From contig CAICTM010000358.1 of NCBI GenBank assembly GCA_903772945.1, positions 1 through 64,000 on the forward strand: a stretch of DNA of 64,000 nucleotides. Reading direction: 5' to 3'. The notes beneath the pieces were generated by a model. That model did no database searches. It was given only the letters and a program-made list of their open reading frames with translations, and had not been told where the DNA came from. This DNA comes from Seminavis robusta (lineage: Eukaryota; Bacillariophyta; Bacillariophyceae; Naviculales; Naviculaceae). The translations under genes and the position numbers were made by a program. Positions within the stretch are counted from its first letter, which is position 1. Each line of letters opens with the position of its first letter. Positions 1 through 10,577 of the stretch are shown here, piece by piece.

Positions 1-658
1 GTGGAAAGGACTGGATGTTTTGGTTAAAACTGCTCCCAGAAACCAGGAAAGGTGTAGGAGTTGATGTTTCCTCTCCAAGGCTAAACAAGCCAGAGTCATT
101 TCTGGTACAATCATCACCACGACACTCAAATTGTACAGTCACCCTCATTAACCGCTCCGTGTCAAACCGTGCTGAAAAGGGCTGCCTTCCTAGCCAGGTC
201 GTGTAGTTTCCTTCGTCTACAATCACGCTGGTGGCTCGGCGAAAGTATGGGTCGCAGGCGTCAAAGAGAAACTCATTGTAGGACGTTTGGAAGGCTTCCG
301 CTAGCTCTTGCCTGGCTTCGTCATCCAAGTCATCCAGGTCACCGGTTACTTGCAAAAAGATGGTCGATTGCAAGCTGTCTGCTGTTGCTGAACAAGCGAA
401 TTCCTTGACTTCAATGAACTGTCCTATTGACTCGATACTTTCGACAATATCAACGTCGTCTAGATCGTCGAGTTCGTCCGAGAACGTCGACTGGAACAAT
501 GTCGTACTGGGTGCTCCTGAAGCATTGACATTCCTTGCCGAACAAAAGCAAGCCGATTGTTGTCTCCCTTGCGCCTGTGCCAGTAGTGACGGTTCGATGT
601 TTACCGACAGGGACGTCACGGATGGGTCTAGAATTTTAGCGAACTGAATGCCGTGCAT
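1..658 (-). CDS. Partial gene, unknown secreted-type protein (3' end outside window)
   Basis: The minus strand stays open from an ATG at 658-656 to the window edge, about 219 codons. The frame upstream of this ATG is open only to a TGA near 760, so the ATG could be the start or lie inside an internal exon. The predicted peptide starts MHGIQFAKILDPSV, contains several acidic DDLDD stretches, and has spaced cysteines (ACFC, EFACS, FDACDPYF, FECRGDDC). I see no signal peptide and recognise no family. Spaced cysteines and acidic linkers are common in diatom extracellular proteins, so a secreted or surface role is only a guess. The C-terminus lies beyond position 1. Confidence 0.45.
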   Translation of the reverse strand, partial: MHGIQFAKILDPSVTSLSVNIEPSLLAQAQGRQQSACFCSARNVNASGAPSTTLFQSTFSDELDDLDDVDIVESIESIGQFIEVKEFACSATADSLQSTIFLQVTGDLDDLDDEARQELAEAFQTSYNEFLFDACDPYFRRATSVIVDEGNYTTWLGRQPFSARFDTERLMRVTVQFECRGDDCTRNDSGLFSLGEETSTPTPFLVSGSSFNQNIQSFP

Positions 659-3600
659 GTCTATATAGAGTATACTATAGACGCTCACTCGACAAGTATG
701 AGAGCACTCCGTCTTGACACTGAGAGGGGGAAACGTGGAAGACACTATTTCATTGGTTCAGAATGCTCAGCATTCTACAGAAGCCAACGAAAGGTACTGT
801 CCAGAAAGGATCATCTCTGTCGCACCGTTCGTCAGCGCTTGGGCTCGCTGCAACAAATCTAACGATAACCTATGGAGCGCGTGAATAGCTAGCAGTAGCA
901 TGCCAAGCCTGAGCTTGTCTGCACTTCATCCTGACTAGCTATCACGTTACAGCTAGAGCTACGATCGGCCTTCTGCCTGTCTTTCTCGTTCGTGCGTCGG
1001 TGTGTCTTTGTTCGCGTGCAGTGTCTGCACTCGCATGGTGTGCTTCGATCTATATATTGCTCAGCTCTCCTAGCTAGAGCGAGCTGCTCTGAAGAACAGG
1101 TATCTATGTTCCTACTCCTGACATGCACAAGAGTTCTATAGCAAAGTATCCAGCGAATAGTGTGTTCGAATGTCTACTAGTAACTGCCTCATCTCCAATC
1201 TCTCGGAACTTTCTAGTCCTGTCCTCTCAGATATGTGAGAGGTCAATTAGGTATCTATCTCCGAGTAACTGATCGAGTTCGCCTTGCTCTTGTCCTCTCC
1301 TGTACTACCGGCGACTAGCTTATGCAACCAGCCGTTGCTCGCATCTGAGCACTGAGCAGCGCTTGCCTCTGCCGTAGTCCGCTAACTCTGTCTCACTCAT
1401 GAGCTGTGGCATCACCGTGAGCGCTTCTGTAGTTGGTGTGTGAGAATACTGTAGTCATCTCGGTCCGTGCTTCTGTTGATGGAGTCTACTCTGACTGTAT
1501 GTGAGAGAACATTACGTGTCATTGATTTCCTCCACATACGTTTCTCAAGTGCGAGTCCTCTGTTACTTGCGGAGTCACGCCTCATGCGTCGCGTCTATCG
1601 CGTTTCGATGTATCACTGCACCCATGGGTGAGCTAGTAGCAGCGGCATTAGCGCGTTCTCTATTTCCCTTATTTTGATCAGGTTAGCCTGCTAGTGGGTC
1701 TATATGCTCACTCTGCACGTCTGCCTGCTCCTCCAGTCCCTCTAATCACCTTGGCTCTTGCTTTGCATCTTCGTGGGTTTGTCCTTTCTTCTTGCGAGTG
1801 CGTCGAATTGAATTCGTCCAATGTCGGCTTCCTGCTCCGCTTCACACGATTACATTCATTCCACGCGGTCTGGCTGTGGAGTGATGAACTCGTTGGAAGA
1901 GCTAATACTCCGGACTATGACTCTTCCTATCCAAAATCAGCGAGTCGGAGGCTCCGCAACGCCTGTTCTTGGACTTACACATTCGCTAGTTAGATACCTG
2001 TAGTGTTGTTAGATAGACCTACTGGAGCAGTTCATAGGCTCGAGAGCTTTTCCTTGAGTTTCACGGTCGGCAGCGTATGTTGGGACTTGTCTTCCCGCCT
2101 CACAACATTGATCGTCGAGTCACGGTCACTCAACAGTTCGTATTTTGCTCAATTTTTGGAGTTGGAGAGCTGCCGCTAATGGTAGCATGTAGTCTTCGTG
2201 TGTTCTTAAAATTTGCTATGGTAGCTTGTTCGGTCTCTCTCTTGTTTTGTGTTCGTCGGTCTGTTATCGCGCTCGATCGCTTTTGCTCGTAGGGTGGGTA
2301 CCCAAAACACGAGATCGGCGATTACTCCTTCAATTCTTGTCGGATGACCTTGGTTCAAGCATCAATATGGACCGGCTAGCTGTGCTCTCGACGCTGATGT
2401 GCTTGGTTTGCTCTGAATCGGTCGACAAGTCGATCGGCCGATGCTCCGAGAGCTTGGAAAATGTGAGCGCGAAAAGCTTGACTGTTAGCTCTGTTGCTTT
2501 GCCTTTATAGTGAGGCTGCAGCGCACCTCTGGTCAATACCTGACCAATTCCTCTCAGTTCTTTCTCACTATTACAATACCTATTTCCATGGACAAACTCA
2601 ATACAAACTTTCTTTCTGCTCAGTGTTGGGTAAGGCAACACTGTAGCTACTGGCTAATATCAAGTTAATTTGTTGATTTGGGCGAGCTGAGCAGAAAGAA
2701 TGATCTTTCTGCCAGGTTGCTCTGAAATCTGGATTCTGAGAATGCCAGTTTCTTAAAATTCCTACGTCGGTGCGTCTTTTTCTTATCCGGGTCCGCTAAA
2801 TATCTAGACCGCCAACAGCCTCCCTCATGCAAGCACTTTCGGACGATGCATCCGAAGGAGGAGAGAAAGATAACAGCTCAGCACGAACAACCGGAATCAC
2901 CGCCAATAAACAGAAATGGCCGCGATAACTTTATTTCTGTGCGATTATTTTTCCAACGTCAAGAATTCGCGAACAGTCTATTGGCGGATATACACACTCA
3001 AGACCATAGGAATGCGGAGAGATCTGGTGTTCTATCACAATATTGTCTGGATTGGGTCTGTACGAGGACAAAGGAATAAGACTGGTGCAGGGGATCTTGC
3101 TAGTCTACGCAAATAAGAGTCTCCGGCGCAGTCTCATTGAGTCTAGATGGTATGACTAGCTCGACATTGAGTGCACCCATCAGGAGACCCTCATAGTATT
3201 TCGAGCACCATTCCGGACAGAGACAGTAACAACAGTACATTACTGAGAATAATCATCGTTAGACTGCACGAGAAGCATACGTCATTTTTCCGTATGTGTG
3301 TACTTGGTATCTTGATCCAACAATGCCCACCAAGTTGTTTCAGCGAAATGTAGTTGATGAGCTACGGATGGTGTGTCAGTGAGCGTGTATGCGAGTAGTT
3401 ATGGACGTATGCGTTGTGAGACGACATAGGCATGCGTAGAATATCTCAACTTAAGCTACATCAATGTGAGCCGTATAAGAACGCATCAAAGAATGCAATC
3501 GTTCATATATGGCGAGCACAAAATGGGAGGAATGCTATGTGTTCAAATCAGCGAGTGTGGTGCCTGTGAAAGTGCAGAGCTCGAATCGGTAACTCTCAGG

Positions 3601-4849
3601 CAGAGCTAAGACTTAGATGTCCTGCGGCGCTAATCGTAAAGTACACAAGAGCGTTACGCGGAATCTGACTCCTTCTTACCCTTCTCAATTCTAGTTCTCT
3701 TCGTGCGCTTAGATCGACATCCACACAATTCGCAATCATCTATTGAGTGTCTCACTACTAAAGAAGGTACTACGAGAGTGCAACGAAGGTCAGTAATTGC
3801 ACGATTTATTATCTTTGATATTGAGACAGCATTCCTAGTGTGGAGACATGGACGATAGTCAACGATACACTGTGAACTCTGCCTAAACAACGTAGAACTA
3901 TCACCAAGGGTATAACGATAACTGGTCACTATAGTCCCACTGAGCAGTATTGACCATAATGCTATCAGGCTATGCCGAGCAGTCAGCCACTCGATCTCAG
4001 TACTACTTGAAGTCTGCGAGTGTCCTGGAAGACTTCGGATTCGTTACATGAGGGCTTTGGCCTAGTAGATAAACCATTAGCACGCGTTTCAGTGCGAGCA
4101 CATCCACGAATATGGCGCGGGAAAGCATCGCGTCCGCACCGTCTGATGTTTACAGAGCTGTTGTACGATTGCATACACTCGCTCCATTGGAGAAGAAGAC
4201 GATAGGTCTCAGAGAAGATCAGAGGGTGGGGATTGGATGTATGCCTCTACATAACGAGGATTAAAGGTTCGATACAGATTGAACATTTTCGATGACCTTG
4301 AAAGCTCATAAGGATCGGCTAGAGTTACGAATGCTCTATGCGTGCAGTCTGCACTAACGCATGAGCTTTATGCTATTATCGTGCGCTTTCTCTGTATTGC
4401 AACTCCGACGTACAGAGGCTTGCTTGCGCTATGCGGGTTTTTGTGTATCTACCCGTCCTATGCTATTTGCGTTTTCGAAGATATTTCGTACAAACCACAT
4501 TCGGAGAGGAGGTACAGAGGCTACCCAAGAGTACCCAGAGACCTCGGGGAAGCCATCGCGTGCGAGCACGTGACAGTTCGAATATTTAGAGCACGAAGCA
4601 AGAGTGAACGAGACAAGAGAGCGAATAGCGAATGACGCATCGCTGGAGTCATATATACACCACATTCACCGATGAGCATGCTCAGTAGCCCTGCGAACAG
4701 GGGATGATAGGCTCTACTGGCACCGTCAGGATGTTATCCATTCATCATTAGCATTCGACAAATTCGTCAGCACGCAAGAAATCTCAGACGACCGAACGCG
4801 GCTACGAGATGAGCTCCCTAATCACGTCGCTTGATCGCCGCGACCTATT
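659..4849. other. Gene-poor stretch without recognisable coding sequence
   Basis: Both strands hold only short ORFs of up to about 103 codons with no recognisable motifs. Composition is mixed, with many CTAG/GCTAGC-like and CTCTC-like words. No tRNA-like box pattern was found. Part of it, towards 4850, may be further decayed retroelement DNA belonging to the fossil that follows, but I cannot show this. Confidence 0.5.
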
Positions 4850-5466
4850 AGCCTATGCATCGCAATCCTCTAACCGAAATGCTACGCTTGAGTAAAGTTC
4901 GTGTTGTGACTCAAGGAACCGTGGAGTTTTGATGAGACCAGAGAAGAACGAAGGACCGTGGAAATTGAAGTATTCTCGGATTCGGATGTTGCGCAACTCC
5001 TCATGAGAGAAGGACCAAGAACGAACCAGAAGATCAGTCACGTGTCCATGATGCGATGATCTTTCTCGAAGGTGTACTCATTCACTGGAGGTCCAAGCTA
5101 CAGAAGGTCGTAGCATTGTCGAGTTCCGAAGCTGAGTTCTACGCGTGTGGCGAAGCAGTGCGAGAAGTCCCGTTCATCGCGCAGATTCTGAAGTTCCTAC
5201 AGATCAACGTGGAACTACCTGTGCAAGTGAAGATCGATAACGTAGGTGCTATCTTTATGTCAGAGAACAAGACAAGTGCAAGTCGAACAAGGCATATGGA
5301 TACGAGGTGGCACTACGTGAACCAAATGCAGCAGGACGGCCTAGTGAAGATTGATTTCGTTCGCTCGGAAGACAACGTGAGCGACATTGGAACCAAGAAT
5401 GTCAACGTCGAGACCCTCGACAGACATGCACCGAAACTGACAGGAGACAAGGAGCAATTGGTTTGA
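4850..5466 (+). mobile_element. Ty1/Copia-type LTR retrotransposon fossil (RNase H end of pol)
   Basis: The plus strand shows the C-terminal part of a Copia-type pol polyprotein: the RNase H region with the WRSK, LSSSEAE and DN...A landmarks of the family and the usual tail. Only the last part of pol is recognisable. The upstream pol domains, gag and a convincing pair of LTRs were not found, so this is a broken and truncated copy with several breaks. It looks old, because the flanking DNA has lost recognisable retroelement coding. Copia elements are abundant in diatom genomes. The left boundary is approximate. Confidence 0.75.
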
Positions 5467-6020
5467 GTTGGTAAGAAGGTCGCTGCCATCATCGCGAAAA
5501 CAGGAAGGGTGTTAGAAAGGTATTTTCGTATGACGGACAGACGACTCGGGATCCACAATCACGGTTCGTGATTGGGGATGTGTGACTCAAATCAGATGGT
5601 TATCCGATCATCATCAGATGGCCAGGTGTACAAGGAACGAGGACAATGGTCGTCTAGATGATGCAACTACAAAGGTTAGGAAGTTAGGTCGAAGAGATGA
5701 ATGCAAGGAGCGACGGGATGGAACAAATGAATGGACGGATGAAGGTCCATAGGTTTAGTAAAGTGGGAAAGCCTTCCAGGGCCAACCATGCACTTCAGGA
5801 AGATAGATCGACGAGATCTATCTGCAGATGAAACTGCGAGAAACAGAGGATCGAAAGATCCTGGTATATGTATGCATATCGGAGCTCAGTTGTAGAGCTC
5901 ACAATCTGAACGAGAGAGAAAGAGAAAACGAAACAAATAGCCAGTCTACTAGACAGTAGAGCTGGAAGGATATTGATTAAATTAGAGAAATTGTGCGTTC
6001 AAGTTCACACCTTTTCAACA
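5467..6020. other. Non-coding DNA after the Copia fossil
   Basis: No ORF or RNA gene is apparent. This could hold the remains of the fossil's 3' untranslated region or LTR, but no second copy exists in the window for comparison. Confidence 0.35.
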
Positions 6021-6258
6021 GGGCAGAGTTTGCTGCCCTATAATAAGGGTAGAGTTAGAAACTCTGCCCTAAACTCTACTAACTCTACCTGTAGGGCAGA
6101 GTTTCACACTCTATCTTTTTTTAAAATCCGAAACGGCCTACATAGAAACTATACTACTTTCAAACTCTATCCAAGATTTTTATTAAGGCAGAGTTTCAAA
6201 ACTCTGCCTTTCTCCAAGTAGAGTAGACTATAGGGTAGAGTTTCTGAAACTCTACCTT
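6021..6258. repeat. AGAGTTT inverted-word array
   Basis: About 240 bp is built from copies of the word GGGCAGAGTTT or GGTAGAGTTT and its reverse complement AAACTCTGCCC / AAACTCTACC, arranged head to head and tail to tail so that it could fold into several hairpins. The left border CAGGGCAGAG is preceded by CTTTTCAA, which fits the hAT target pattern nTnnnnAn, but I see no matching right copy. Its design resembles the three bounded TIR elements elsewhere in the window (6301-6718, 26153-26469, 38869-39197). Confidence 0.6.
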
Positions 6259-6300
6259 AAATCTGATTCGATAATCCTACCCTATATCGTGGATTGTGAC

Positions 6301-6718
6301 CAGGGTGTGCGGACCATTGGTGGTCAACCTACGGTTACGGATAAATGGTTACAGGTTATAGGTTACGTAACTGGTTAAAACCAGTAACCAGATAGATTTT
6401 CGCTATCTGGTTGATAACCTATAACCTAACCAGATAGCCAAATCTATCTGGTTGACGTAACCTATAACCTAACCAGATAGGATTTGGCCTCTTCACTGGT
6501 TACAGAGCTGGTTGTCTATGTGGTTACTCATAGCCAATAACCTAATCTATAACCATATAAATAACCACTCCTATCTGGTTACAGTAACCCATAACCAAAC
6601 CAGATAGAATTTCTGTTATCTGGCTGATAACCTATAACCAAACCGGATAGAATTTTCTATCTGGTTGCTGTAACCTATAACCTAACCAGTTCAAAAGCTA
6701 TCTGGTTCCCACACCCTG
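6301..6718. mobile_element. Non-autonomous hAT-type MITE made of AACCAGATAG words
   Basis: A 418-bp element is flanked by a perfect 8-bp direct repeat ATTGTGAC (6293-6300 and 6719-6726). This fits the hAT target-site consensus nTnnnnAn (T at position 2, A at position 7). Its ends are inverted: CAGGGTGTGCGGACC on the left and, read from the right end, CAGGGTGTGGGAACC, 13 of 15 matching. The CAGGG start is typical of hAT elements. There is no coding capacity. The interior is almost entirely the word AACCAGATAG, its reverse complement CTATCTGGTT, and AACCTATAACC-like words in both orientations. The perfect duplication suggests a fairly recent insertion. Confidence 0.85.
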
Positions 6719-6726
6719 ATTGTGAC

Positions 6727-7716
6727 CGTTGCGGCACGATCCTGGCAGCCTTTCTATGGAAGACCGTTTTTTAGACGGGTAGATGCGGTAAAATATAGAG
6801 CTAAAGATATATTTTACTGAATACGGTACTATTTGAATGGAAAACAATTTTTACCTCATCTACTACTAGGTAGATCTAATATCCCAAATGTGTCTTCCAC
6901 TGGCTAACGGTTACACGTACGGTACCGTACCGGTATGATGTAGCCCTTACCTGCAAATACCGGCATAGGTAGATATGGTAATATTGTATACTAGATAAAT
7001 AATGATATATTTAATTTTAGTCAATGATAACGTTAACTCTATGGTTACACTACCTCTGCTCGAGCGCTCGCGTTCGTTCTAAAGTCTTAGAGGGTTACAA
7101 GACTATCATATAGTAGGTGAAAGTTGAAAAGACACTCGAACCCAACAAGACTTAAAGACCAAGATACTTTGAATATACTGGACCGCTCCTTTGCTAGGAA
7201 ATAAAATTTAATTACATGTACAGTATTTAGATACAGTACGCAAAGCCGGGTTAGCAAGAAGAGTAGGGTTTTACATGTCTCGTGGCATTAAGACTCACGT
7301 ACAACGCACCGTACAGCTTACGAGCCCGAAGATTGCACTTGGCGGTCGCGGTTGGCCTCGCAGCTCCAGAATCCGTGTTCGCCGCTCCGAACCTACTGGG
7401 ACATCGTCACGGTATTACTAGCTAGTAGTACTAATTAGTAGCTAGAAGTAGCCCTGTAGTACATGTATCTTTACATCTTTACTCTGCTCTCTGCTCTGCC
7501 TACATCACGTACCATATGCATCCGTGACAGTACCATCTTGTCCAATTTTCTGCTACTAGCTAGCTAGTAAAAGAGCTTTGGCAAAGACTGCATGATCTTT
7601 GATCTTTCCCAGGCAACTCCCACAAGACCTGCTCCATCGATCTATTGACTTGTTGTTGGTATGCATACTATATTAGGAAGCTCACATTACCTGACTGAAA
7701 GCGGATGTTGTAAAGA
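6727..7716. other. Intergenic region upstream of the 7-TM gene
   Basis: No coding sequence is seen. It contains GTACCGTACCGGTA-type palindromes around 6910-6940 and CTAGCTAGTA tracts around 7420-7570. The last few hundred bases presumably hold the promoter and 5' UTR of the downstream gene. Confidence 0.4.
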
Positions 7717-8472
7717 ATGATGGACTATCTTTTTCCAACGCGGGTTGTGGACCTCCACAACACCATGATGCACTGGCAGTTTCCAGGCGACACTTGTGAG
7801 AGTCACTGCACTGATGATGATTGCTGGGCTGTCCAGCCTTTCTCAGCTTTCGTCACTATCTTTACAGCCATTGGATTCTTTGCCTACCTTTTGCGATCCA
7901 TGTACTACGGAGCGTCCTTGGGACAGTGTCTCGGAATATTCGGCTTTGGCGCTTTTGAATTCGTTCATGGACTGTCCCATCGATACGCGCACTTTGAGTA
8001 TTTCGAATACTACCAGCACACTGTATTCTACTTTGTGATTGTGGGTGTGTTTGCGGCTCTTTACGAGGCAACAGGCCACATGCCAAAAGCAAAATACTGG
8101 AGTACTGCCTTTTGCGCTACAATTGTGTACGACTTGTGGCTTGTTGTGAATTACAAGGTGACCCTCTACAACATCATCTTGGTAACGGTGATGTTTCGTT
8201 TGCTCATTGCAGGATTCCTCCCTCATTTGGACAAGCTTTCTCAGCAGCGGTATGATCATCTCACGGCACCTCATCTGACACTGTTGGCAGTATTTATCAA
8301 TGAAGGAATCAACTGCGATCGAATGATTGAGTGGACCAGCCCAGAGTTTCCCTTTCACTTTCTGTTTGAATCTTGCTCTGCTGTGTATTTCTACTACTTT
8401 GTACAGTTTCTCATGGAGTGCAGAGGCAAACAGAACAGCAAAGGAAAAGTTGGATTGAAAAGGTTTCTTTGA
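7717..8472 (+). CDS. Seven-TM membrane protein, possibly CREST/alkaline ceramidase-like
   Basis: An uninterrupted 251-codon ORF. Seven hydrophobic segments fall at roughly residues 40-62, 68-90, 106-127, 133-152, 156-174, 188-206 and 213-237. Polar residues sit within or next to membrane segments: FEFVHGLSHRYAHFEY between segments 2 and 3, and CDRMIEW...PFHFLFE before segment 7. The histidine and acidic pattern and the seven-helix plan recall the CREST hydrolase superfamily (alkaline ceramidases, PAQR receptors), where three His and one Asp bind zinc. I cannot confirm the exact catalytic set, so the family call is tentative. The first of two adjacent Met codons was taken as start. No signal peptide. 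Confidence 0.7.
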   Translation: MMDYLFPTRVVDLHNTMMHWQFPGDTCESHCTDDDCWAVQPFSAFVTIFTAIGFFAYLLRSMYYGASLGQCLGIFGFGAFEFVHGLSHRYAHFEYFEYYQHTVFYFVIVGVFAALYEATGHMPKAKYWSTAFCATIVYDLWLVVNYKVTLYNIILVTVMFRLLIAGFLPHLDKLSQQRYDHLTAPHLTLLAVFINEGINCDRMIEWTSPEFPFHFLFESCSAVYFYYFVQFLMECRGKQNSKGKVGLKRFL

Positions 8473-8607
8473 GACAGGAAAGCAAGCAACTGCCGAAAGC
8501 TAGAAGAACGCTGACAAAACACATCAAACACATCTATTGAGAAAGGACTCTCCGTCGCATTCACAACCCCAAAAAGTCAGGAGCCATTATTGAATAGTGT
8601 TAAGATT

Positions 8608-10251
8608 CTAAGATACCGTGGCCTCCGCGTATCGCTGCAAGTAGTCTTGAAATCGTAGAAGCTGTCTCCCCCAATACTGCATATGCAGATTGGTATTGTC
8701 TGGAAACCTTTGTAGAAACTGTACATCGTCTTGTCCCCGTAACACCCATCCCTCGGGTGTCTTTTTGGCCACTTGTTCCAGTAGCATGAGCACGGTCTGT
8801 GAATTCAAACTCTCATGATGAAAACCATGATTGCCGTTGCCGTTGTCGTCGTCGTCCTTGTTGTTGTCTGTGATTATTCCAAAAACATGATCCAATCGAC
8901 TCCTATGAATGACACCCATGGTTTGCAACAACAGCAATGCAAACGTCCTTGCTTTGGCTACCGGTTTGGGCAACTGCGTCATGAGTCTGGACTGCAAACA
9001 AAAGTTTCCCCGGACCAGTACAGCACACGATGCCAGTGCTTTTAGAATGTGTTTGTCGTCTACGTTGGGCGGAAGTGATTGTTTGAGAATGGAGAAGGGA
9101 ATGGGCCATCCATCCTTGAGTAGTGTGGTCAAGTGTCCTCCCATGGTGGGCAAATCGAAATGAGTTTCATCGAGACCAGCTTGCTTCCAATCCACCAAGA
9201 ATTGTTGTGCTTGATCAAATCCTGGAGTTGTATTATTGGTATTGCTTGCGGAAGCTTTGGCGGGTAGATAGTCCAAACTGCGCACGTAGGATGCCAGTGA
9301 AGTGGACTTGTTGTTGTCAGTTGTTGCTGTCTCGTCCGCGTCGTCCTGCTTGACCTTGTCCATGACACTGCGTTTGCGAAATTGCGGCGGACAGTCCATG
9401 GCCTGTTTCAGTGCGGTAATCTCTTCTTCGGAGGGTCGTTCTTCTTCGTCCATGAGATCCACTTCGTCCGCATTTTGGAGGTCAATCACGTTCAATTCGA
9501 CCCAATTTTCACCTTCTTCACTGGCTTTTTTGTAGGCAAAACTGTTTTTGCGTGCCATGGCGGCCCGTTCGGATTCCTTTTTTTGGAACATGAGTGGTTT
9601 GCGCTTGTCGTCTTCCTCTGACTTGTTTGATTTGTTGGCAGCATTGGCCCGTTCCTCTTCGAGAGCTTTGATATTGTCAGCATTGTCATCGTCGTCTTGG
9701 TCAATATGAGTAAATGTGGGTCTCATTTGTGTAATATGCTGGAGCGTGGACAAATGGAGTGCGAATTTGCTCTCTTTGGACGTGTCATCTCGAACGACCT
9801 TTCCCAATGCGAGATGCGTGGTGACGGGTACCGTATGACTGGCGTATGTTCTTTGTAAGAGGTGTTTGAGTCCTTCTTGTTCCATGTATCGAGTGGGAAT
9901 GGCTTGATCGAGTTCTAGCATGTTGTGCTTGGGCTTGACGCGTACGGCTATGGGAGCAGCACTAGTCCGATGCTGTGTCGCCACGGTAGGGACTTGTTGG
10001 AGAGGAAACTGCAGCATATAGAGCTGATGGACCAGATGAGGAGACAAGTATACCTCCATTTCTCGAACGACTTCGTCTTCTTCCTCTTCTTCTTCTTCCT
10101 CATCAGCTTGGTCGTCATCCACTTGCATCGCAGAATTGTCAGCATTCTCTTCATTCTCGTCCTCCACCATGGCATCATCCTCATCCTCATCCTCTTCGGC
10201 CTTGATGCGGACTCGCTTCTTTGGACTGCTAGCACTACTAGTACTGGCCAT
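8608..10251 (-). CDS. POLR3E: RNA polymerase III subunit RPC5 (POLR3E/Sin_N family)
   Basis: A single-exon ORF of 547 codons. A highly acidic N-terminal tail (about residues 18-63) leads into the Sin_N region beginning EVYLSPHLVHQLYMLQFPLQ, which matches the RPC5 hallmark of a short strand, then LY.LQ.P. Further family features are the VRVKPKHN...LELD stretch, a Lys-rich insert, and the WVELNVIDLQ segment. The C-terminal part (about residues 330-545) would form the winged-helix portion seen in metazoan RPC5. RPC5 pairs with RPC4 as the TFIIF-like dimerisation module of Pol III, transcribing tRNA and 5S genes in the nucleus. It is divergent from the P4H gene across 326 bp. The acidic runs are longer than usual but harmless. 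Confidence 0.85.
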   Translation of the reverse strand: MASTSSASSPKKRVRIKAEEDEDEDDAMVEDENEENADNSAMQVDDDQADEEEEEEEEDEVVREMEVYLSPHLVHQLYMLQFPLQQVPTVATQHRTSAAPIAVRVKPKHNMLELDQAIPTRYMEQEGLKHLLQRTYASHTVPVTTHLALGKVVRDDTSKESKFALHLSTLQHITQMRPTFTHIDQDDDDNADNIKALEEERANAANKSNKSEEDDKRKPLMFQKKESERAAMARKNSFAYKKASEEGENWVELNVIDLQNADEVDLMDEEERPSEEEITALKQAMDCPPQFRKRSVMDKVKQDDADETATTDNNKSTSLASYVRSLDYLPAKASASNTNNTTPGFDQAQQFLVDWKQAGLDETHFDLPTMGGHLTTLLKDGWPIPFSILKQSLPPNVDDKHILKALASCAVLVRGNFCLQSRLMTQLPKPVAKARTFALLLLQTMGVIHRSRLDHVFGIITDNNKDDDDNGNGNHGFHHESLNSQTVLMLLEQVAKKTPEGWVLRGQDDVQFLQRFPDNTNLHMQYWGRQLLRFQDYLQRYAEATVS

Positions 10252-10577
10252 GGTTACTCTCTATTACAGCATCAACTGTTCCACAAGGTGTTGTGTGGGC
10301 ACTTCTTGGTTGTGTTTTGTGTTTGTGGTCTCGTCGAGATTGAGATTGTCCTTCATCCACACTCTCGTCTGGCCGTCGTCCAAAAGGATCTTTGTATCGC
10401 AGCTGTGCTGGCTAATGTTAGAATCTTTCGCAAACGTCCCCGACATCCCGACACAATCACAAGGCAACCAAGCAAAAGTCACAGTTGGTCATTCCAAGGA
10501 AGTCAGAGAGAAGACAAGAGAACAAGAGATAATAAAAGACCAACAGCACCACTTCAATTGCTTCCATTCATAGCATC

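Noticed and set aside
4255-4300. GGTTCGATAC as a tRNA box B
   Set aside because: No matching A box or cloverleaf stems could be drawn at a proper distance.
6301-6718. Possible telomeric or centromeric satellite
   Set aside because: Precise inverted ends and an 8-bp target duplication show a transposed element instead.
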